Shown here piece after piece: positions 4,346-6,785 of a stretch of 6,785 nt of DNA (the stretch's first letter is position 1; each line of letters begins with the position of its first letter). The DNA is from DAOTXK01 sp034435395. GTDB taxonomy: Bacteria; Chloroflexota; Anaerolineae; Aggregatilineales; Ch27. The stretch is from assembly GCA_034435395.1 (NCBI GenBank), contig DAOTXK010000101.1, forward strand, positions 1-6,785. Reading direction: 5' to 3'. The notes beneath the pieces are model-generated. The model searched no databases. It had not been told where the DNA came from and worked only from the letters and a program-made list of their open reading frames with translations. Both the position numbers and the translations under genes were made by a program.

Positions 4346-5071
4346 TCAGCTTTCCGCCGGTGTTCGCTCCAGCGTCTCATAGATCGTCGGGATGTCCAGG
4401 GGCGTGATGATGCCCAGCAGCGTTTCGGCGCGGCTGCCGCTGGCCGTGATCAGGATGGCCTCCAGCCGCCGGCCGGCTCGCTCCCCTGCCTGAAAAGCCT
4501 CCAGCGCTTCAAACAGGGTGGCGTCCCGGGGGAAGAAGGCGACGTTCTCCTCGGCTGCCGTGCAGGCCAGGACATCGGCCAGCGGCGTTTCCTGGATGTT
4601 AAAGCGGTCGTCGCCCACGCACCGCCCCAGCCAGCGGGCGATGTCGTCGGTGGTCATCAGCCCGGCGAACCGCTCCCCGTCATAAACCGGCACCTGGGAG
4701 AAGCCGCGCTCCACCATGGCGGACGCCGCCCCCGCCACCGGGTCCTCGACCGTCATGCCGAAGACGGGTTTCTGGAAGAGCGGGATCACGCGGGGCGGGT
4801 CTTGCAGCAGGGCCAGGATGTGCTCGATCTCGCGGACGGCGCGGTCGTTCGGCTCGGCGATGACGTGCTCGTCGGTGCGCTCGTGGACGATGGCGTTGCG
4901 CAGGTCGGCGAACTCTTTGAGGTCATTGAGGTAGCGCCGCGCTACAGGGTGAACTTTGGCCGCCCGCTCCGCCAGGATGTAAAACGGCGTCCGTTTGTCC
5001 TCGTCGGTCATGGCCCGCAGGCTGTGCTCGATGGCGCTGAAAGCGTCCAGGAAGCGGTCGGAATTGGTCAT
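4346..5071 (-). CDS. HEPN-like domain fused to two CBS domains
   Basis: The 241-residue protein has an all-helical N-terminal part (about 1-90) with LRNAIVH at 57-63, i.e. Arg58-x4-His63, the RX4-6H signature of HEPN domains, preceded by helices FLDAFSAIEHSLRAM and VARRYLNDLKEFADL. CBS domain 1 is about residues 97-150 (FSQVPVYDGERFAGLMTTDDIARWL) and CBS domain 2 about 164-231 (ending LLGIITPLDIP). CBS pairs bind adenosine-type ligands such as AMP, ATP, SAM or c-di-AMP; many HEPN proteins are metal-independent RNases that use the Arg and His. Inference: a nucleotide-regulated RNA-cleaving or RNA-binding protein. HEPN catalysis usually needs a dimer. No MNT-type antitoxin partner is adjacent, so a toxin-antitoxin role is not supported. 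The start at 5071 has GAGGGGGAG close upstream. The 3' end is convergent with tRNA-Arg, 21 bp apart. Confidence 0.85.
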   Translation of the reverse strand: MTNSDRFLDAFSAIEHSLRAMTDEDKRTPFYILAERAAKVHPVARRYLNDLKEFADLRNAIVHERTDEHVIAEPNDRAVREIEHILALLQDPPRVIPLFQKPVFGMTVEDPVAGAASAMVERGFSQVPVYDGERFAGLMTTDDIARWLGRCVGDDRFNIQETPLADVLACTAAEENVAFFPRDATLFEALEAFQAGERAGRRLEAILITASGSRAETLLGIITPLDIPTIYETLERTPAES

Positions 5072-5102
5072 TGCTCCCCCTCACGCTCATTCCTTTTTGC
5101 GT

Positions 5103-5132
5103 ACTGTAGCATAATCCTGGCGGCTCTGGTAA
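5103..5132 (-). promoter_or_regulatory. Candidate promoter of the HEPN-CBS gene
   Basis: On the minus strand TTACCA (5132-5127) is followed after 18 bases by TACAGT (5108-5103), with TGC directly before it (extended -10). It would give a leader of about 25 bases up to ATG at 5071. Both hexamers are imperfect. Confidence 0.4.
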
Positions 5133-5156
5133 GGTTAGGCCCGGCCCCGCCCGGCT

Positions 5157-5175
5157 GGTCGCGGTCGCCGCGACC
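5157..5175. promoter_or_regulatory. 19-bp inverted repeat in the DinB-like gene promoter
   Basis: GGTCGCGG (5157-5164) and CCGCGACC (5168-5175) are perfect 8-bp inverted arms around TCG. The site fills the -35 region of the promoter whose -10 is at 5181-5186, where a dimeric regulator would act. It also lies between the divergent HEPN-CBS and DinB-like genes. Confidence 0.55.
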
Positions 5176-5180
5176 TGGGG

Positions 5181-5186
5181 TATAAT
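5181..5186 (+). promoter_or_regulatory. -10 element of the DinB-like gene
   Basis: A consensus TATAAT lies 57 bases before the ATG at 5244. No -35 hexamer is recognisable, because that place is taken by a perfect inverted repeat, which suggests activator dependence or repression. Confidence 0.6.
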
Positions 5187-5194
5187 CGGCCCGT

Positions 5195-5218
5195 TGGGCG
5201 GCCCGCCTGGGCGGCCCG
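5195..5218. repeat. Direct repeat in the DinB-like gene leader
   Basis: TGGGCGGCCCG occurs at 5195-5205 and 5208-5218, a 13-bp period. A further CGGCCCG at 5187-5193 extends the pattern upstream. The repeat lies between the -10 and the ribosome-binding site, so it would be in the mRNA leader and could fold back on itself. Confidence 0.55.
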
Positions 5219-5243
5219 ATTGGGTGAGGCCAGGGGAGGCGTT

Positions 5244-5693
5244 ATGAATGCCAAAACGTTATTCGGACACTGGGACCAGGTGCGGGTCGATCTCCTCCGC
5301 GCCCTGGATATGGTGACGGATGAGCAGCTCACCTTCACGCCGAGGGAGGGCCTGTGGTCGCTGGGACGGGTGGCCGTGCACATCGCCAGCGCCGAGGACG
5401 GCTGGTTCCGGTATGTGGTGCAGCGCCAGCTACCCGGCTGGCCCGGCCTCAAAGCCGAGGACTATCCGACAGTCGGGGCGATCAAGACGCTGCTGAACGA
5501 GGTCCACGCCCGGACCGACGCCTATCTGGAAACGGTGGACGCCGCTGACCTGGACCGGATCATCGAAACGCCCTGGGGTGAATCCCTCTCCCTGCGCTGG
5601 ATCGTCTGGCACGTGCTGGAGCACGAGATTCATCATCGGGGCGAGATCTTCCTGATGCTGGGCCTGCTGGGCCTGGAAGCGCCCGACATCTGA
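5244..5693 (+). CDS. DinB-like (DinB/YfiT-type) metal-binding four-helix protein
   Basis: The 149-residue protein has the DinB-like helix-bundle layout and the three metal ligands of that superfamily: His46 (VAVHIASAEDGWF), and His127 with His131 in EHEIHHRGE. The motif LWSLGRVAVHIA and the late HVLEHEIHHRGEIFLMLGLLG are typical. Family members include thiol-dependent S-transferases of bacilli and actinobacteria and many of unknown role; the name comes from a DNA-damage-inducible Bacillus gene and does not mean DNA polymerase IV. The substrate here is not readable. ATG 5244 has AGGGGAGG (5232-5239) four bases upstream; an in-frame TTG at 5220 would add eight residues without need. The gene has its own promoter and is divergent from the HEPN-CBS gene. 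Confidence 0.9.
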   Translation: MNAKTLFGHWDQVRVDLLRALDMVTDEQLTFTPREGLWSLGRVAVHIASAEDGWFRYVVQRQLPGWPGLKAEDYPTVGAIKTLLNEVHARTDAYLETVDAADLDRIIETPWGESLSLRWIVWHVLEHEIHHRGEIFLMLGLLGLEAPDI

Positions 5694-5748
5694 TGAGGGC
5701 CGATATGGTGGTATGAGCGCCCCACCCGAAGCATCATCCGTAGAGACG

Positions 5749-5792
5749 CCGGCGACGGGCCGGTTTTACTTCCCACCGCTGGGGCGTGCCCC
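5749..5792. other. Hairpin-rich spacer after the DinB-like gene
   Basis: The 149-bp gap between the convergent genes has no credible coding frame; an 82-codon frame at 5713-5961 is Pro/Arg-rich and mostly antisense to the next gene. CCGG (5749-5752) and CCGG (5760-5763) can form a short stem followed by four T (5764-5767), a weak terminator candidate for the DinB-like transcript. GGGGC (5781-5785) and GCCCC (5788-5792) form a second tight inverted repeat. Confidence 0.3.
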
Positions 5793-5829
5793 ACATCATC
5801 GACCGGGCTGTGGCCGGGCCCAACCCCCT

Positions 5830-5858
5830 GGTGGAGGGGTGATCACCCCGTTTCCACC
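5830..5858. other. Strong inverted repeat overlapping the stop codon of the minus-strand gene
   Basis: GGGGTGATCACCCC (5836-5849) is a perfect 14-bp palindrome. The arms extend as GGTGGA (5830-5835) with TCCACC (5853-5858), with a GTT bulge, for 13 paired bases per arm. It contains the last codons and TGA of the gene ending at 5843. No T-run follows on either strand, so it is not a standard intrinsic terminator, but its place between convergent genes suggests transcript-end protection or bidirectional stalling. Confidence 0.5.
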
Positions 5859-6223
5859 GAGGCCAACAGCGCCCGCGCTTCCTCCATCGTCTCGGCGAAC
5901 AGGATGTCCCTCAGCAGGGCGGGATAAATCTTGCGGAACACGCCGATCAGCGCCTGCATGAACGCATGAGCATCGACGAACACGATCTTCCCGGCGCGGG
6001 GATGTTTGCCCGCCGACATTCTTTTGCCATGCAGCAGGGGATTGTTGGGAATCAGGCGCGTCTTCTGCATGTCGATGATGCAGTGCACGGTGTGGTCGAC
6101 GGTGTCCAGCAGGCGGTGGCCTTGGCCAAGGGCCTCGTACAGCTCACTCCAGGTCCACGGCCCGTCCATCACATAACGAATGATCGTCTGTTCCTCGTTG
6201 TCCCAGATCACGCTGATGCTCAC
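5843..6223 (-). CDS. Small uncharacterised protein, possibly STAS/SpoIIAA-like
   Basis: The 126-residue soluble protein has no signal peptide or membrane segment. It begins with a beta-strand pair (ISVIWDNEEQTIIRYVMDGPWTW), then a helix (SELYEALGQGHRLLDTV), a strand with an acidic end (HTVHCIIDMQ), a basic segment (NNPLLHGKRMSAGKHPRAGK), a strand (IVFVDA), a long helix (FMQALIGVFRKIYP) and a final helix (TMEEARALLASV). This alternating order resembles SpoIIAA-like/STAS folds, and similar short proteins are, to my memory, common in Anaerolineae; I cannot name a function. The start is GTG at 6223, supported by GAGGAG six bases upstream. It is flanked by spacers on both sides and appears to be a single gene. 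Confidence 0.75.
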   Translation of the reverse strand: MSISVIWDNEEQTIIRYVMDGPWTWSELYEALGQGHRLLDTVDHTVHCIIDMQKTRLIPNNPLLHGKRMSAGKHPRAGKIVFVDAHAFMQALIGVFRKIYPALLRDILFAETMEEARALLASVETG

Positions 6224-6369
6224 GGCACGCTCCTCATCCCAGGCAGCTCACCATCAACCGGGGCGCGCGGTCACGGGGCAGGCCCGATCCAGGCTGGCCG
6301 GCAGACAGGATGGAGGCCCCAGGCCCCTGACCAGCGTTCGGCAAACGGCCCCCGTTGATTCAATGTTCA

Positions 6370-6385
6370 TTATATAACAATATAA
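6370..6385. other. A/T-rich inverted repeat in the 6224-6515 spacer
   Basis: TTATAT (6370-6375) and ATATAA (6380-6385) are inverted around AACA, in a short A/T-rich island inside very G/C-rich DNA. It contains TATAAC twice on the plus strand and TATAAT (6374-6369) on the minus strand. The latter could be the -10 for the gene starting at 6223, with a leader of about 140 bases. It could be a promoter core or an operator; no good -35 was found. Confidence 0.35.
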
Positions 6386-6417
6386 CATCGCGCTAACAGA
6401 GGCCGGGCGGGAGCTTT

Positions 6418-6446
6418 TTGCCCGACGCGTCGGGATGGAATACCAT
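6418..6446 (+). promoter_or_regulatory. Candidate promoter with palindromic operator for the GH116 gene
   Basis: TTGCCC (6418-6423) and TACCAT (6441-6446) are separated by exactly 17 bases, matching the -35 and -10 consensus at three to four positions each. Between and overlapping them lies CCCGACGCGTCGGG (6421-6434), a perfect 14-bp palindrome with a central CG. Sugar-responsive LacI-type repressors bind palindromes with a central CG, and the downstream gene is a glycosidase, so control by such a repressor is a reasonable inference; no such regulator is in the window. Confidence 0.45.
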
Positions 6447-6515
6447 TGGGGCCGTCCGCCTGCCTTCCCAGGTTTGAGGGATTTCTGTCCGGCGGCCACC
6501 ACAGGGGGAACCACC

Positions 6516-6785
6516 ATGCAGCCAACGGCGGGTATTCGCACCTTTGATTCGTCGGCCAGCGCCCTGGCCTTCCCGCTGGGCGGGATCGGGACCGGCAACG
6601 TCTCGCTGGGCGCGCGCGGCGACCTGCGCGACTGGGAGGTTTTTGGCCGCTCCGCCAAGGGCGCAGCCCTGCCCAACACGTTTTTTGCCCTGCGGGCGCA
6701 GGTGGCCGGGGGAGAGCCGGTGATCCGGGTGCTGGAAGGGCCGATCCAGCCGCCGCACGACCGCTCGCACGGCTATCACCCGGTC
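6516..6785 (+). CDS. GH116-family glycosidase (GBA2-type beta-glucosidase), N-terminus only
   Basis: Ninety residues are visible before the right edge. The start LAFPLGGIGTGNVSLGARGDLRDWEVFGRSAKG is the highly conserved N-terminal block of the GH116 family, which includes human non-lysosomal glucosylceramidase GBA2 and bacterial beta-glucosidases, beta-xylosidases and N-acetylglucosaminidases. It is followed by PNTFFALRAQ, also typical of the beta-sandwich N-terminal domain. The catalytic (alpha/alpha)6 barrel with its nucleophile and acid/base residues lies beyond the window, so the sugar specificity cannot be told. There is no signal peptide, pointing to a cytoplasmic enzyme. ATG 6516 has AGGGGGA (6503-6509) six bases upstream. 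Two minus-strand open frames across this region are shadows. Confidence 0.92.
   Translation, partial: MQPTAGIRTFDSSASALAFPLGGIGTGNVSLGARGDLRDWEVFGRSAKGAALPNTFFALRAQVAGGEPVIRVLEGPIQPPHDRSHGYHPV

Noticed and set aside
4195..4407. 70-codon plus-strand frame across the tRNA
   Set aside because: The peptide VAQRIERRFPKPGVDGSNPSGG is the familiar false translation of a tRNA gene.
4346..5071. Toxin-antitoxin (HEPN-MNT) system
   Set aside because: No nucleotidyltransferase-type partner gene is adjacent, and the HEPN-like part is fused to CBS domains instead.
5713..5961. 82-codon plus-strand frame after the DinB-like gene
   Set aside because: Pro/Arg-rich composition, no good ribosome-binding site, and it overlaps the convergent 126-residue gene in antisense.
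6254..6779. Two minus-strand frames opposite the GH116 start
   Set aside because: They are antisense to a strongly conserved glycosidase N-terminus and have no recognisable motifs.

Overview
This 6.8-kb, GC-rich window looks like chromosomal DNA of a Chloroflexota bacterium, most likely Anaerolineae-like. That call is an inference from gene content and style: Pro/Thr-rich linkers after lipoprotein-type or membrane-anchored N-termini, a ScyD/ScyE-type beta-propeller protein, a zinc-ribbon plus FHA protein, a HEPN-CBS protein, a DinB-like protein, and a Gram-positive-type LexA box (GAAC-N4-GTTC, which I recall was also reported for the Chloroflexota genus Dehalococcoides). Nothing in the window proves the taxonomy, and I see no transposase, integrase or CRISPR array.

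Layout. 1-439 (-): start of a predicted lipoprotein that runs off the left edge. 440-647: spacer with competing hairpins. 648-905 (-): a stand-alone LexA-type winged-helix protein whose upstream region carries a perfect GAAC-N4-GTTC palindrome. 906-1175: regulatory spacer with several phased direct repeats. 1176-2195 (+): secreted ScyD/ScyE-family beta-propeller. 2196-2364: spacer with a 13-bp tandem repeat and a hairpin. 2365-3207 (+): membrane-anchored YceI protein. 3208-3325: back-to-back terminators. 3326-3883 (-): zinc-ribbon/FHA protein with its own promoter. 3884-4251: promoters and a 13-bp direct repeat. 4252-4324 (+): tRNA-Arg(CCT). 4346-5071 (-): HEPN-like domain fused to two CBS domains. 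5072-5243: divergent promoter region with a 19-bp inverted repeat. 5244-5693 (+): DinB-like protein. 5843-6223 (-): small protein, possibly STAS/SpoIIAA-like. 6224-6515: spacer with a perfect 14-bp palindrome set in a candidate promoter. 6516-6785 (+): N-terminus of a GH116 (GBA2-type) glycosidase cut by the right edge.

Strand alternates almost gene by gene, so most genes are probably single transcription units and no multi-gene pathway can be read from the window. The two points most worth following are the LexA DNA-binding domain without a peptidase domain, sitting behind a LexA-type box, and the HEPN-CBS-CBS fusion, which looks like a nucleotide-sensing RNase-type architecture and ends 21 bp from the 3' end of a tRNA gene.
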